From contig NZ_FREX01000002.1 of assembly GCF_900143565.1 (NCBI RefSeq), positions 1 to 64,000 of the forward strand: 64,000 bases of DNA. Direction: 5' to 3'. Below the pieces are notes generated by a model. It was not told the DNA's origin and searched no databases. It worked only from the letters and a program-made list of their open reading frames with translations. Source of the DNA: Pseudovibrio sp. Alg231-02. Its GTDB lineage: Bacteria > Pseudomonadota > Alphaproteobacteria > Rhizobiales > Stappiaceae. How positions within the stretch are numbered: position 1 is the first letter of the stretch; each line of letters opens with the position of its first letter. Positions 52,398 through 61,108 of this stretch are shown here, piece after piece. Position numbers and translations under genes: made by a program.

Positions 52398-54011
52398 ATG
52401 CAATTTAAGCGTAGTCTTCTCTCGCTGGCGCTTGCTGCAAGCGTGGCGATGCCAATTTCCGGCGCTATCATCTCTGAGGCTGGTGCTGCAACACCACCTA
52501 ACATGCTCATCATTGCTGGCCGCATTGATGACCTCATTTCCCTTGATCCGCAAGAAATGTTTGAGTTCTCTGGCTCCGACATGGCAAATAACATCTATGA
52601 CAAACTCGTAGATCTTGATCCTTCCGATCTTTCCAAAGGTTATCAGCCAGGTCTTGCGGAAAGCTGGGAAATCTCTGAGGACGGAAGAACCTTCACCTTC
52701 AAAATGCGTGAAGGCATCAAGTTCCACTCAGGTAATCCGGTAACTGCGAAGGATGCTGAATTCAGCTTACGTCGTGCTGTTGCTATGAAAAAGACGCCAT
52801 CTTTCATTGTTACTCAGTTTGGTTTTACAGCTGAGAACATGGAAGATACGATTAAGGCAGTTGATGCCAACACCTTCCAGATCACAACAGATAAGAAGTA
52901 CGCACCTTCTTTTGTGTTGAACTGTTTCACAGCTGCGATTGCTTCTATTGTTGATAGTGAGTTGGTAAAATCTAACGAAGTTGATGGCGACTGGGGTAAC
53001 GGCTGGCTGAAAACAAATTCAGCAGGTTCTGGCGCTTTCAAACTTCAAAACTGGAAGCCAAATGAGTCTTATTCTCTGACTGCTGTTCCAGGTTACTGGC
53101 GTGGTGAAGTTGCGATGAAGCGCGTTATCGTGCGTCACGTGATGGAATCTGCTTCTCAGCGCCTGATGCTGGAAAAAGGCGATGTTGATGTTGCACGTCA
53201 CCTGTCTCCAGAAGATATTACTGCGATCTCCACCAATGAAGACCTGAAGGTTGAAGACACGCTCCGTGGTCGTCTGATGTACATCTCCTTCAACCAGAAG
53301 GATAAGGCGCTGTCCCATCCAAAGGTTGCGGAAGCTCTTAAGTATCTCGTTGACTACAAAGGCATGACCGGTTCCTTCCTGAAGGGCCAGTACACCATCC
53401 AGCAGGCGTTCCTTCCGCAGACCTATATGGGCGAACTGAAGGACACTCCCTTCTCACTGAACGTTGAGAAAGCTAAAGAGCTGCTCGATCAGGCTGGTTA
53501 TGCCGATGGTTTCGATGTTGAGTTCATCGTTCGTAATGCAACTGAGCGTGTTGAAATTGCTCAGAGCTTGCAGAACACCTTTGCTCAGGCTGGCATTCGC
53601 GCCTCTATCACACAGGGAACTGGCAAGCAGATCCTTGGTCGTTACCGCGCTCGTGACTTCCAGATCTACGTAGGTGCATGGGGTCCGGATTACCCAGATC
53701 CACACACAAATGCTGATACCTTCGCAAACAATCCGGATAATTCCGATGAAGGTAAGCATGTTGGTAAACTGGCATGGCGTAACGCTTACCCAGCAACAGA
53801 GCTGACCAAGCTGACCGATCTGGCTGTACAGGAAAGTGACCGCGAAAAGCGTGCTCGCATGTACGTGCAAGCTCAGAAGACCTTCCAGAAAGAAGCTCCG
53901 TTTGCAGTTATGTTCCAGAAGATTGAACAGAACTCTATGCGTGCAAACGTGACCGGGTTTAATCCTGGAGGCGCTGTGACCGCTGTTTACTACTGGCCTG
54001 TAAAAAAATAG
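52398..54011 (+). CDS. Peptide/nickel-type ABC transporter substrate-binding protein (SBP family 5)
   Basis: A 537-residue periplasmic binding protein. A signal peptide ends at about residue 32 (A-G-A-A-T). G-L-A-E-S-W-E-I-S-E-D-G-R-T-F-T-F is the family 5 signature (about 95-111), and A-W-G-P-D-Y-P-D-P is a late conserved segment. Family members bind oligopeptides, dipeptides, opines or other solutes, so the ligand is not fixed by sequence. It is the first gene of a complete five-gene importer; AGGGGAG lies eleven bases before the ATG. Confidence 0.9.
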   Translation: MQFKRSLLSLALAASVAMPISGAIISEAGAATPPNMLIIAGRIDDLISLDPQEMFEFSGSDMANNIYDKLVDLDPSDLSKGYQPGLAESWEISEDGRTFTFKMREGIKFHSGNPVTAKDAEFSLRRAVAMKKTPSFIVTQFGFTAENMEDTIKAVDANTFQITTDKKYAPSFVLNCFTAAIASIVDSELVKSNEVDGDWGNGWLKTNSAGSGAFKLQNWKPNESYSLTAVPGYWRGEVAMKRVIVRHVMESASQRLMLEKGDVDVARHLSPEDITAISTNEDLKVEDTLRGRLMYISFNQKDKALSHPKVAEALKYLVDYKGMTGSFLKGQYTIQQAFLPQTYMGELKDTPFSLNVEKAKELLDQAGYADGFDVEFIVRNATERVEIAQSLQNTFAQAGIRASITQGTGKQILGRYRARDFQIYVGAWGPDYPDPHTNADTFANNPDNSDEGKHVGKLAWRNAYPATELTKLTDLAVQESDREKRARMYVQAQKTFQKEAPFAVMFQKIEQNSMRANVTGFNPGGAVTAVYYWPVKK

Positions 54012-54026
54012 ATTGGCTAAATATAA

Positions 54027-55094
54027 ATGAGCATCGCTGAAAATACAGCGACTGTGGCGCGGCGAGGGTTTACCTCGCCGCTCTACAAGATTTTAAAAGG
54101 TTTAATCGCTGGCCTTTTCTCCATTGCCATCACTATGGTGGGGCTTCTTTTCGTCACCTTCATTATTGCGCGTGTTATGCCAGTCGACCCGGTCCTCGCG
54201 GTTGTTGGTGAGCGTGCCTCTCAGGAAATTTACGAAGCTGCGTACAAGGCCATGGGTCTTGATCAGCCGCTTTACGTGCAGTTTATGCTGTTCTTGAAGC
54301 AGGTGGCGATGGGCGACTTCGGGATGTCGACGCTGACAGCGCGGCCCGTTGTTGAGGACATTGCCCGCGTTTTCCCGGCTACATTGGAGCTTGCAACTCT
54401 GGCGACGATCGCTGGTGTTGGTATTGGTGTGCCGATGGGGGTTTTGGCTGCAGTGAATGAAGGCCGTTGGCCGGACCAGCTGATCCGCCTTGTTGGCCTG
54501 TTTGGCTACTCCATGCCGATCTTCTGGTTTGGCTTGATGGGCCTCTTGATTTTCTACGGTATTCTTGGCTGGGTTAGTGGCCCGGGTCGTATCGACATCT
54601 ATTATGAAGACATTGTTCCTGTTGTCTCAGGCATGATCCTCATCGATAGCTTGATTGCAGGAGAGATCGAGATCTTCTGGAATGCGGTGAGCCACATCAT
54701 TCTGCCTGCAAGTATTCTTGGCTATTATTCTATTGCTTACATTTCCCGTATGACCCGCTCGTTCATGCTGGAACAGTTCTCTCAGGAGTACATCACCACT
54801 GCGCGCGTGAAGGGTGTTTCTGAGACTGCTGTGATCTGGCGTCATGCGCTGCCCAATGTGATGATCCCGCTTATTACGGTGATCGCGCTTTCTTATGCGA
54901 ACCTGCTGGAAGGGTCTGTGCTGACAGAGATTATCTTCTCATGGCCGGGTCTGGGCAACTACATCACCAATGCTCTGCTTTCTGCCGATATGAATGCGGT
55001 GCTGGGTGGAACAGTTGTGGTTGGTGCTATCTTTGTGGGCCTCAATCTCTTTTCTGACTTCATGTACAAAGTGGTTGATCCGAGGGCACGATGA
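54027..55094 (+). CDS. Peptide-type ABC transporter permease (DppB-like)
   Basis: A 355-residue permease with six membrane segments, the first at about residues 32-52. The conserved cytoplasmic loop reads A-R-V-K-G-V-S-E-T-A-V-I-W-R-H-A-L-P-N. An extended periplasmic loop precedes it (about 185-215), longer than in E. coli DppB. The start follows the binding-protein gene by 15 bases, without a strong ribosome-binding site. Its stop overlaps the next start by four bases. Confidence 0.9.
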   Translation: MSIAENTATVARRGFTSPLYKILKGLIAGLFSIAITMVGLLFVTFIIARVMPVDPVLAVVGERASQEIYEAAYKAMGLDQPLYVQFMLFLKQVAMGDFGMSTLTARPVVEDIARVFPATLELATLATIAGVGIGVPMGVLAAVNEGRWPDQLIRLVGLFGYSMPIFWFGLMGLLIFYGILGWVSGPGRIDIYYEDIVPVVSGMILIDSLIAGEIEIFWNAVSHIILPASILGYYSIAYISRMTRSFMLEQFSQEYITTARVKGVSETAVIWRHALPNVMIPLITVIALSYANLLEGSVLTEIIFSWPGLGNYITNALLSADMNAVLGGTVVVGAIFVGLNLFSDFMYKVVDPRAR

Positions 55095-56032
55095 CAACAG
55101 CACCTGTAAAATCTAACGTGCCTGACAGAGCTGGCTTGAAAGCATGGCTCTCCTCTGATGCACCTACCTCCCGCGGACATGCGCGCGCTGTGCAGTTTTA
55201 TATGGGGTGGATGAAACTCTATGAAAACAAGCTCGCGTTTCTCGGGTTCCTGATTATTCTGAGCCTGGTCCTGATGGCGATTTTTGCGCCACTGCTGGCA
55301 ACAACAGAGCCAAATGCGCAAGACCTTGCCAAACGTTTGACCGCGCCGGGGGTGGATGGTCATCTGCTTGGAACTGATGAGCTTGGCCGCGACATCTGGA
55401 GCCGCCTCGTTTATGGTTCCCGCATTACGCTTCTGATTGTAGGCATTGTAGCGTTCACAGCACCAGTGTTCGGCTTGCTGATTGGAACTGTTGCCGGGTA
55501 TCTGGGCGGCTGGGTCGATCAGGCACTTATGCGTCTGGTTGATATCTTCCTGGCGTTTCCCAAGCTTATTCTGGCGCTTGCCTTCGTTGCTGCGCTTGGG
55601 GCGGGTATCGAGAGTGCGATTATCGCGATCAGCCTGACGGCATGGCCTCCGTATGCGCGTATTGCTCGCGCGGAAACTCTGACTATTCGCAATGCGGATT
55701 ACATCAGCGCTGTGCGTTTGCAGGGTGCCGGTGTCATGCATATCATTATTGGACATGTATGGCCGCTGTGTCTGTCCTCCATCATTGTGCGTGTGACGCT
55801 TGATATGGCGGGGATTATTCTGACAGCTGCCGGCCTTGGTTTCCTTGGTCTTGGTGCTCAGCCTCCAGAGCCTGAGTGGGGCGCAATGATCTCTGCTGGT
55901 CGCAAGTTTATTCTGGACCATTGGTGGGTTGCTGCCATGCCGGGTATGGCGATCTTTATCGTGTCCTTAGGCTTCAACCTGCTGGGTGATGGTCTGCGCG
56001 ATATTCTTGATCCGAAAAAGAGCCAGAGCTAG
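55091..56032 (+). CDS. Peptide-type ABC transporter permease (DppC-like)
   Basis: A 313-residue permease. It has an N-terminal OppC_N-type segment (about residues 40-65), then G-T-D-E-L-G-R-D-I-W-S-R-L-V-Y-G-S-R (about 95-112), the hallmark of DppC/OppC proteins, and five more membrane segments. The coupling loop is R-L-Q-G-A-G-V-M-H-I-I-I-G-H-V-W-P. It pairs with the preceding permease; start and stop overlap by four bases (ATGA). Confidence 0.91.
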   Translation: MTTAPVKSNVPDRAGLKAWLSSDAPTSRGHARAVQFYMGWMKLYENKLAFLGFLIILSLVLMAIFAPLLATTEPNAQDLAKRLTAPGVDGHLLGTDELGRDIWSRLVYGSRITLLIVGIVAFTAPVFGLLIGTVAGYLGGWVDQALMRLVDIFLAFPKLILALAFVAALGAGIESAIIAISLTAWPPYARIARAETLTIRNADYISAVRLQGAGVMHIIIGHVWPLCLSSIIVRVTLDMAGIILTAAGLGFLGLGAQPPEPEWGAMISAGRKFILDHWWVAAMPGMAIFIVSLGFNLLGDGLRDILDPKKSQS

Positions 56033-56043
56033 GGGAGAGAACC

Positions 56044-56904
56044 ATGAGTGATACGCTTTTAAGCGTTGAGGACCTTTGGGTTCGTTTCCCAACACGTAGC
56101 GGTACCGTTGATGCGGTTCGTGGTATTTCGTTCTCTGTTGGGCGTGAGCGCGTTGGCATTGTGGGCGAAAGTGGCTCCGGTAAATCTATGACCGGGCGGA
56201 GTATTTTGCGTCTGATCCGGTCTCCGGGTCAGATGGAAGCCAAGTCGATTAAGTTCAATGGTGAGAATCTGCTGGACTATTCGGAACGGCAGATGCGGAA
56301 AATCCGTGGTCACCAGATCTCCATGGTGATGCAGGATCCGAAGTTTTCGCTGAACCCTGTTCACACGGTTGGCAAACAGATCTGTGAGGCTCTGCGCCTT
56401 CACACCAAATCTTCTCGCCGTGAGGCTCGTCAGGGCGCTCTGGAGATGTTGGAGGCTGTTCAGATCCGCAACCCTGAGCGTGTGTTCAATTCTTATCCGC
56501 ATGAGCTTTCAGGCGGTATGGGGCAGCGTGTGATGATCGCGATGATGCTGATCACTGATCCAAAGCTGCTGATTGCTGATGAGCCGACCTCTGCTCTGGA
56601 TGTGACTGTGCAGATGAAGGTGCTGGCGATCATGGACAAGTTGGTGCAGGAGCGCGGAATGGGGCTGATCTTCATCAGTCACGATCTGAATCTTGTCTCA
56701 TCCTTCTGTGACCGAATTATCATTATGTACGCAGGACGTATTGTAGAGACCTGTAAGGCCAGCGAGCTGCACAATGCGACGCATCCTTACACACGTGGGT
56801 TGCTGAATGCGCTGCCTCGCATTGAGGAGCCCAAGGGGCGCCTTGAAGCACTGCAACGTCAGGACAGCTGGAAACAGGAGGTCAGTGTCGATGCCCGGGT
56901 CTGA
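56044..56904 (+). CDS. Peptide-type ABC transporter ATPase (DppD-like)
   Basis: A 286-residue ATPase. Walker A is G-E-S-G-S-G-K-S-M (about residues 41-49), the signature is L-S-G-G-M-G-Q-R-V-M-I-A and Walker B is L-I-A-D-E-P-T-S-A-L-D. The signature Gln is replaced by Gly-Gln (G-M-G-Q), as in many DppD proteins. Its C-terminus is shorter than in E. coli DppD (327 residues) and lacks the usual cysteine-rich iron-sulfur tail. GGGGAGAG precedes the ATG. It overlaps the next gene by 14 bases. Confidence 0.91.
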   Translation: MSDTLLSVEDLWVRFPTRSGTVDAVRGISFSVGRERVGIVGESGSGKSMTGRSILRLIRSPGQMEAKSIKFNGENLLDYSERQMRKIRGHQISMVMQDPKFSLNPVHTVGKQICEALRLHTKSSRREARQGALEMLEAVQIRNPERVFNSYPHELSGGMGQRVMIAMMLITDPKLLIADEPTSALDVTVQMKVLAIMDKLVQERGMGLIFISHDLNLVSSFCDRIIIMYAGRIVETCKASELHNATHPYTRGLLNALPRIEEPKGRLEALQRQDSWKQEVSVDARV

Positions 56905-57721
56905 TAGTGCTGTGATGGAACGTAAGCCATGGGTTGCGGAAGCAACAAAAGACGCTCGCCTCGAGATCAAAGACCTCAACGTCTATTTCGGTGAGGGACC
57001 GGATCGCTTTCAGGCTGTCAAAAACGTGAGCGTCAAGGTTCAGCAAGGTGGTAGTTTTGGTATTGTCGGTGAATCTGGCTCAGGTAAGTCAACTGTACTG
57101 CGCGCTGTGTGTGGATTGGTTGAGAGCTGGGATGGTGAGATCGATATTGACGGCGCCCCTGTTTCGCATAAGCGTGACAAGGTTTTTGCCCGCAAGATTC
57201 AGATGGTTTTTCAGGACCCTTACGCGTCCTTGCATCCCCGCCATACCGTTGACCGAGTTTTGTCAGAACCTCTTAAATTACATGGCTTTGATGATATTGA
57301 TGGTCGTGTGCTTCGGGCACTGGATGACGTAGGGCTTGGGGCAGATTTCCGCTTTCGGTATCCGCACCAACTTTCCGGTGGTCAGCGACAGCGTGTGGCT
57401 GTTGCACGCGCGTTGATGTTGGAGCCGGAGATTCTATTGTTGGATGAGCCAACTTCAGCGTTGGATGTATCTGTACAGGCTGAAATTCTGAACCTGTTTG
57501 CTGATCTGCGGAAGGAACATAACCTTACCTATGTGATGGTGACGCACGATCTGGCAGTCGTTGCGCATATGTGTGATGAGATTGCCGTGATGCAGCATGG
57601 TGAGGTTGTTGAGGTGATGGATGTGGAAGCGATGCGAAGCTCTACACCGGAGACAGCTTACACGCAGGAACTGCTCAAAGCCTCTATGGGGTATGATGCG
57701 GAGTTCTTCGGCGACAGCTGA
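56891..57721 (+). CDS. Peptide-type ABC transporter ATPase (DppF-like)
   Basis: A 276-residue ATPase that forms a pair with the preceding one. Walker A is G-E-S-G-S-G-K-S-T (about residues 60-68), the signature is L-S-G-G-Q-R-Q-R-V-A-V-A-R-A and Walker B is L-L-L-D-E-P-T-S-A-L-D. The ATG at 56891 has AGGAGG eight bases upstream; an open frame 28 codons earlier lies wholly inside the preceding gene. The operon ends at the terminator at 57747. Confidence 0.91.
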   Translation: MPGSDSAVMERKPWVAEATKDARLEIKDLNVYFGEGPDRFQAVKNVSVKVQQGGSFGIVGESGSGKSTVLRAVCGLVESWDGEIDIDGAPVSHKRDKVFARKIQMVFQDPYASLHPRHTVDRVLSEPLKLHGFDDIDGRVLRALDDVGLGADFRFRYPHQLSGGQRQRVAVARALMLEPEILLLDEPTSALDVSVQAEILNLFADLRKEHNLTYVMVTHDLAVVAHMCDEIAVMQHGEVVEVMDVEAMRSSTPETAYTQELLKASMGYDAEFFGDS

Positions 57722-57746
57722 TCTGTGAAGCATTTGATGACTACTG

Positions 57747-57774
57747 AAAGCCCCGCCCTTGTGGTGGGGCTTTT
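57747..57774 (+). terminator. Intrinsic terminator of the peptide transporter operon
   Basis: AAAGCCCCGCC (57747-57757) pairs with GGTGGGGCTTT (57763-57773), eleven pairs with one G-T, followed by TTGTTGTT. Confidence 0.85.
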
Positions 57775-57844
57775 GTTGTTCTGGCGGGGGAACTTCAGTA
57801 GGATCGCTTTGTTGATTTGATAATTGTTGGTTGCGGAGCCAGAG

Positions 57845-58201
57845 ATGAAGTATTTTTACGGCCTTCTTTGTATTTTGGGATTTCTGCTGCCGTACGGGGC
57901 GTTTATGCCATGGTTGTTTGAGAACGGGTTGAACCTGCCGCAACTGCTTGCTGAAGCATTTGCTGGCGAGATATCGGCTTTTGCCTGGCTTGATGTGGTG
58001 GTTGCAGCGGTGGTTTTGATAGGCTTTATCTTTGCCGAAGGGCAACGACTTGGAATGAAGCGTCTTTGGCTTCCGATTCTTGCTGTGTTCACCGTTGGTG
58101 TGTCGTTAGGCTTGCCATTGTTCTTGTTCTTGAGAGAATTACACGTTGAAAAACCTTCAAAATCAGGAGCTCATAGCGGAAAAAACGTAGCGCACATATG
58201 A
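57845..58201 (+). CDS. DUF2834 membrane protein
   Basis: A 118-residue protein with three hydrophobic segments (about residues 4-22, 43-65, 75-98). It starts M-K-Y-F-Y-G-L-L-C-I-L-G and contains the W-L-D-V-V-V-A-A-V-V-L-I-G-F-I-F-A-E-G family pattern. DUF2834 proteins are small and uncharacterised. ATG 57845 has GGAG six bases upstream; a TTG seven codons earlier is less likely. It lies alone between the peptide transporter and the Crp/Fnr gene, with no evident link to either. Confidence 0.78.
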   Translation: MKYFYGLLCILGFLLPYGAFMPWLFENGLNLPQLLAEAFAGEISAFAWLDVVVAAVVLIGFIFAEGQRLGMKRLWLPILAVFTVGVSLGLPLFLFLRELHVEKPSKSGAHSGKNVAHI

Positions 58202-58352
58202 TAGTTGGAACTCATGTGCAGAAAATGGCCTACACCAATGAGTTCACTGTGAATTTCTTAATGTTTTCTGCTATAAACAACCGGCTTAATCCTACGAGTA
58301 CATACGCTAAAACACTCGCAGATTGGCTTGGGTGTTTTCTAATTGATCTACG

Positions 58353-59069
58353 GTGTCTTCTTTGAGAAGTCTTGACGAAAATCTTATTTCCCATATTCCT
58401 CCGTTCCGAAAGCTGGAACGCGTTGATATCAGAGAGATTTTGGACGCAGCAACGCCAAAGCGTTTCAGCGCGGGTCAGGCTATTTTCGAAGAGCATGAGC
58501 CAGCGGAGCGGTTTTTCCTGCTGTTGGACGGTCATGTGCGCGTTATTCGCACCACGGCTTCCGGAGATCAGGTGATTGCGCGTCACATCGTCAGTGGCGA
58601 GCTTATGGGCATTGCCTCCGCAATTGGCAGGACGACTTACCCAGCCAGTGCTGTAGCGATTGATGACTGCCTCGTGCTGTTCTGGCCGACAAGTCTCTGG
58701 AAGACGTTTGTCGAAAAGTACGATGGATTTGCGACGGAAACCTACAAAACCGTCGGAGAGCGGATCTCTGAAGCGAACAACCACATTCTGGAACTGGCAA
58801 CACAGCAGGTTGAGCAGCGTGTTGCACGTGCTTTGCTGAGGCTTGCAATCCAAAGCAGCCGCATCACCGATGAGGGAATGGAAATTGATTTTCCTCTCAC
58901 ACGCCAGAATATCTCTGAGATGACAGGTACAACTTTGTACACTGTGAGCCGTTTGCTAAGCGCTTGGGAAAAACAGGGAATTGTGAATAGCGGGCGCAAA
59001 AAGGTCATCGTGACGGAGATGAATAAGCTGAAGACTCTGGCTGATTTGGACCCAATGGCTGACTCTTGA
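58353..59069 (+). CDS. Crp/Fnr-family regulator, probable NnrR/Dnr-type activator of nor genes
   Basis: A 238-residue regulator. A cyclic-nucleotide-binding-fold sensor domain (about residues 20-130) is followed by a dimer helix and a winged helix-turn-helix (about 170-225, L-T-R-Q-N-I-S-E-M-T-G-T-T-L-Y-T-V-S-R-L-L). It lacks the N-terminal cysteine cluster of oxygen-sensing Fnr, which fits the heme/NO-responsive NnrR/Dnr group. Position supports this: it precedes norC, whose upstream region holds a TTG-N8-CAA box. The start is GTG at 58353 without a strong ribosome-binding site, so the first few residues are uncertain. Confidence 0.85.
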   Translation: MSSLRSLDENLISHIPPFRKLERVDIREILDAATPKRFSAGQAIFEEHEPAERFFLLLDGHVRVIRTTASGDQVIARHIVSGELMGIASAIGRTTYPASAVAIDDCLVLFWPTSLWKTFVEKYDGFATETYKTVGERISEANNHILELATQQVEQRVARALLRLAIQSSRITDEGMEIDFPLTRQNISEMTGTTLYTVSRLLSAWEKQGIVNSGRKKVIVTEMNKLKTLADLDPMADS

Positions 59070-59165
59070 GTACCGTTGAGCGATTGCCTGAGTGTTACTA
59101 GGCATAAATACCAGTATTCTCGATTTTATATCCTATTGTTTTTAAATGTGTTTTTCTCCTATATC

Positions 59166-59177
59166 CGGTAATTACCG
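59166..59177. promoter_or_regulatory. Perfect palindrome upstream of the nor promoter
   Basis: CGGTAATTACCG is a perfect 12-base palindrome that ends seven bases before the NnrR-type box. I cannot name a regulator for it. It may be an additional operator for the nor operon or chance in AT-rich DNA. Confidence 0.35.
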
Positions 59178-59183
59178 AATAGG

Positions 59184-59225
59184 TTGTTCTAGCACAAACT
59201 TCCCCAGTGGCGTCAATTTTATCAT
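59184..59225 (+). promoter_or_regulatory. norC promoter with NnrR/Dnr-type box
   Basis: TTGTTCTAGCACAA (59184-59197) matches TTG-N8-CAA, the site of NnrR/Dnr regulators. TATCAT at 59220-59225 is a plausible -10 element. With a start near 59232 the box centre would be at about -41.5, the classic place for activation by Crp/Fnr-family proteins. The candidate regulator is encoded just upstream. Confidence 0.68.
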
Positions 59226-59258
59226 CTTCGGGACCGTAACCACGATAGGATTCCGTAG

Positions 59259-59711
59259 ATGTCAGAATTCCTTACAAAATCGCGGGCACGAAATATTTTT
59301 TATGGGGGATCCTTATTCTTCATAGGCATATTTGCCGTGCTCTCAATCGACAGCCACCTTTACGTCGTCAATGAATCGACTTCAAAAGCTGATCTCACTG
59401 ACGAGGTTGTCCTCGGAAAGCACGTTTGGGAAAAGCATGCTTGCATCAACTGCCATACGTTGCACGGGGAAGGCGCTTACTTTGCTCCTGAAGTCGGCAA
59501 TGTGATGACACGTTGGGGCGTGCTGGATGATCCGGATGATGCAGCTGAGACCCTTGGCTCCTGGATGGAAGCTCAGCCGAGCCGCATCGAAGGTCGTCGC
59601 CAGATGCCTTTCTTCGATCTGACCAAAGAAGAAGTCCGCGGCCTCTCTGAATTCTTGCGTTGGGCTGACAAGACCAACACGCAAGACTGGCCACCGAACG
59701 ACGCTGGTTAA
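59259..59711 (+). CDS. norC: Nitric oxide reductase subunit C (cytochrome c)
   Basis: A 150-residue membrane-anchored cytochrome c of the cNOR complex. One membrane helix lies at about residues 13-31. Heme is bound through C62-I-N-C65-H66, and M117 in R-R-Q-M-P-F-F is the likely sixth ligand. It passes electrons from periplasmic donors to NorB for reduction of NO to nitrous oxide. The length is as usual for NorC. It is the first gene of norCBQD, under the TTG-N8-CAA promoter; norB follows after 11 bases. Confidence 0.95.
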   Translation: MSEFLTKSRARNIFYGGSLFFIGIFAVLSIDSHLYVVNESTSKADLTDEVVLGKHVWEKHACINCHTLHGEGAYFAPEVGNVMTRWGVLDDPDDAAETLGSWMEAQPSRIEGRRQMPFFDLTKEEVRGLSEFLRWADKTNTQDWPPNDAG

Positions 59712-59722
59712 GGGGTGGTATT

Positions 59723-61108
59723 ATGAAATACAGTTCTCAAAAAGTCGCGTATGCCTACTTCGTAGCTGCGCTTGGCCTATTCGCAATCCAGGTTCTGGGC
59801 GGTTTGCTCGCTGGCTGGATTTATGTTGCACCTAACTTCCTTTCGGAGTTGCTGCCGTTCAACATCGTTCGCATGTTGCACACCAACGCACTGATCGTCT
59901 GGCTTCTGCTGGGCTTCTTTGGTGCGGCTTACTTCATCATCCCGGAAGAGAGCGAACGTGAGATCCACTCCGTTAAGCTCGCTTACATTCAGCTGATCAT
60001 TCTTGTGGTTGGTACACTGGGTGCTGTTGTCAGTTACATCATGGGCATCCATGAAGGCCGTGAATTCCTCGAGCAGCCGCTCTGGGTTAAAGTCGGCATT
60101 CTTGTTGCTGCGTTGATCTTCCTCTTCAACATCTCAATGACTGTGTTGAAAGGTCGTAAGACTGCGATCACAAACATTCTGGTGATTGGCCTTTGGGCTC
60201 TTTCCCTGCTGTGGCTGTTTGCATTCTACAACCCAGACAACCTGAGCCTTGATAAAATGTACTGGTGGTACGTTGTTCACCTTTGGGTAGAAGGTACCTG
60301 GGAACTTGTGATGGCTTCCATCCTTGGCTTCCTGATGCTGAAACTCACCGGTGTTGACCGCGAAGTGATCGAGAAGTGGCTCTACATCATCGTAGCGACT
60401 GCTCTGTTCTCCGGTATTCTTGGTACAGGACACCACTATTACTGGATCGGCTTGCCTGGCTACTGGCAGTGGATTGGTTCCGTCTTCTCTACTCTGGAAG
60501 TCATACCATTCTTCCTGATGATGACCTTCTCCTTCGTCATGGTCTGGAAAGGTCGTAAGAACCATCCAAACAAAGCAGCTCTGCTGTGGTCTCTCGGTTC
60601 TGCAACTGTCGCGTTCTTCGGCGCTGGCGTATGGGGCTTCCTGCATACTCTGCACGGTGTGAACTTCTACTCACACGGTACACAGATCACTGCAGCGCAC
60701 GGTCACCTTGCCTTCTTCGGCGCATACGTTGCTCTGAACCTTGCGATCTTCACTTACGCAATGCCATTGCTTAAAGGTCGTAACCCATACAACCAGGTTC
60801 TCAACATGGGCAGCTTCTGGCTCATGACTGGTGGTATGTCCTTCATGACCTTCGTGCTGACATTTGCCGGAACCATCCAGACACACATGCAGCGTGTTGT
60901 TGGTGAAGACTTCATGTCCGTACAGGACCAGCTGACAGTGTTCTACATCATGCGCTTCGGTGCTGGTGCGGCTGTTGTGATTGGTGCTCTGCTGTTCATC
61001 TACTCCTTGCTCGTACCGCGCAAGGAATTGTTCACAGCGAACTCTGGTTCCAAACCAACGACCGGTAGTACTCCTGAAGCCCAAGCAGTTCTGGAAGGTG
61101 GTCGTTAA
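59723..61108 (+). CDS. norB: Nitric oxide reductase subunit B
   Basis: A 461-residue catalytic subunit with twelve membrane helices, a heme-copper oxidase relative using heme b, heme b3 and non-heme iron. Metal and heme ligands are visible in M-L-H-T-N-A (about residue 52), H-L-W-V-E-G-T-W-E (about 185-193, including a conserved Glu), and G-T-G-H-H-Y-Y-W (about 233-240). No quinol-oxidising N-terminal extension is present, so this is the cytochrome-c-dependent cNOR type. A GGGGTGG stretch precedes the ATG. Its stop overlaps the norQ start by one base (TAATG). Confidence 0.95.
   Translation: MKYSSQKVAYAYFVAALGLFAIQVLGGLLAGWIYVAPNFLSELLPFNIVRMLHTNALIVWLLLGFFGAAYFIIPEESEREIHSVKLAYIQLIILVVGTLGAVVSYIMGIHEGREFLEQPLWVKVGILVAALIFLFNISMTVLKGRKTAITNILVIGLWALSLLWLFAFYNPDNLSLDKMYWWYVVHLWVEGTWELVMASILGFLMLKLTGVDREVIEKWLYIIVATALFSGILGTGHHYYWIGLPGYWQWIGSVFSTLEVIPFFLMMTFSFVMVWKGRKNHPNKAALLWSLGSATVAFFGAGVWGFLHTLHGVNFYSHGTQITAAHGHLAFFGAYVALNLAIFTYAMPLLKGRNPYNQVLNMGSFWLMTGGMSFMTFVLTFAGTIQTHMQRVVGEDFMSVQDQLTVFYIMRFGAGAAVVIGALLFIYSLLVPRKELFTANSGSKPTTGSTPEAQAVLEGGR

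Noticed and set aside
54959-55921. A 320-codon open frame antisense to the DppC-like permease gene
   Set aside because: It is a shadow of a conserved membrane-protein gene; the translation is rich in Gln, Asn, His and Arg, typical of reverse-strand readings of hydrophobic proteins.
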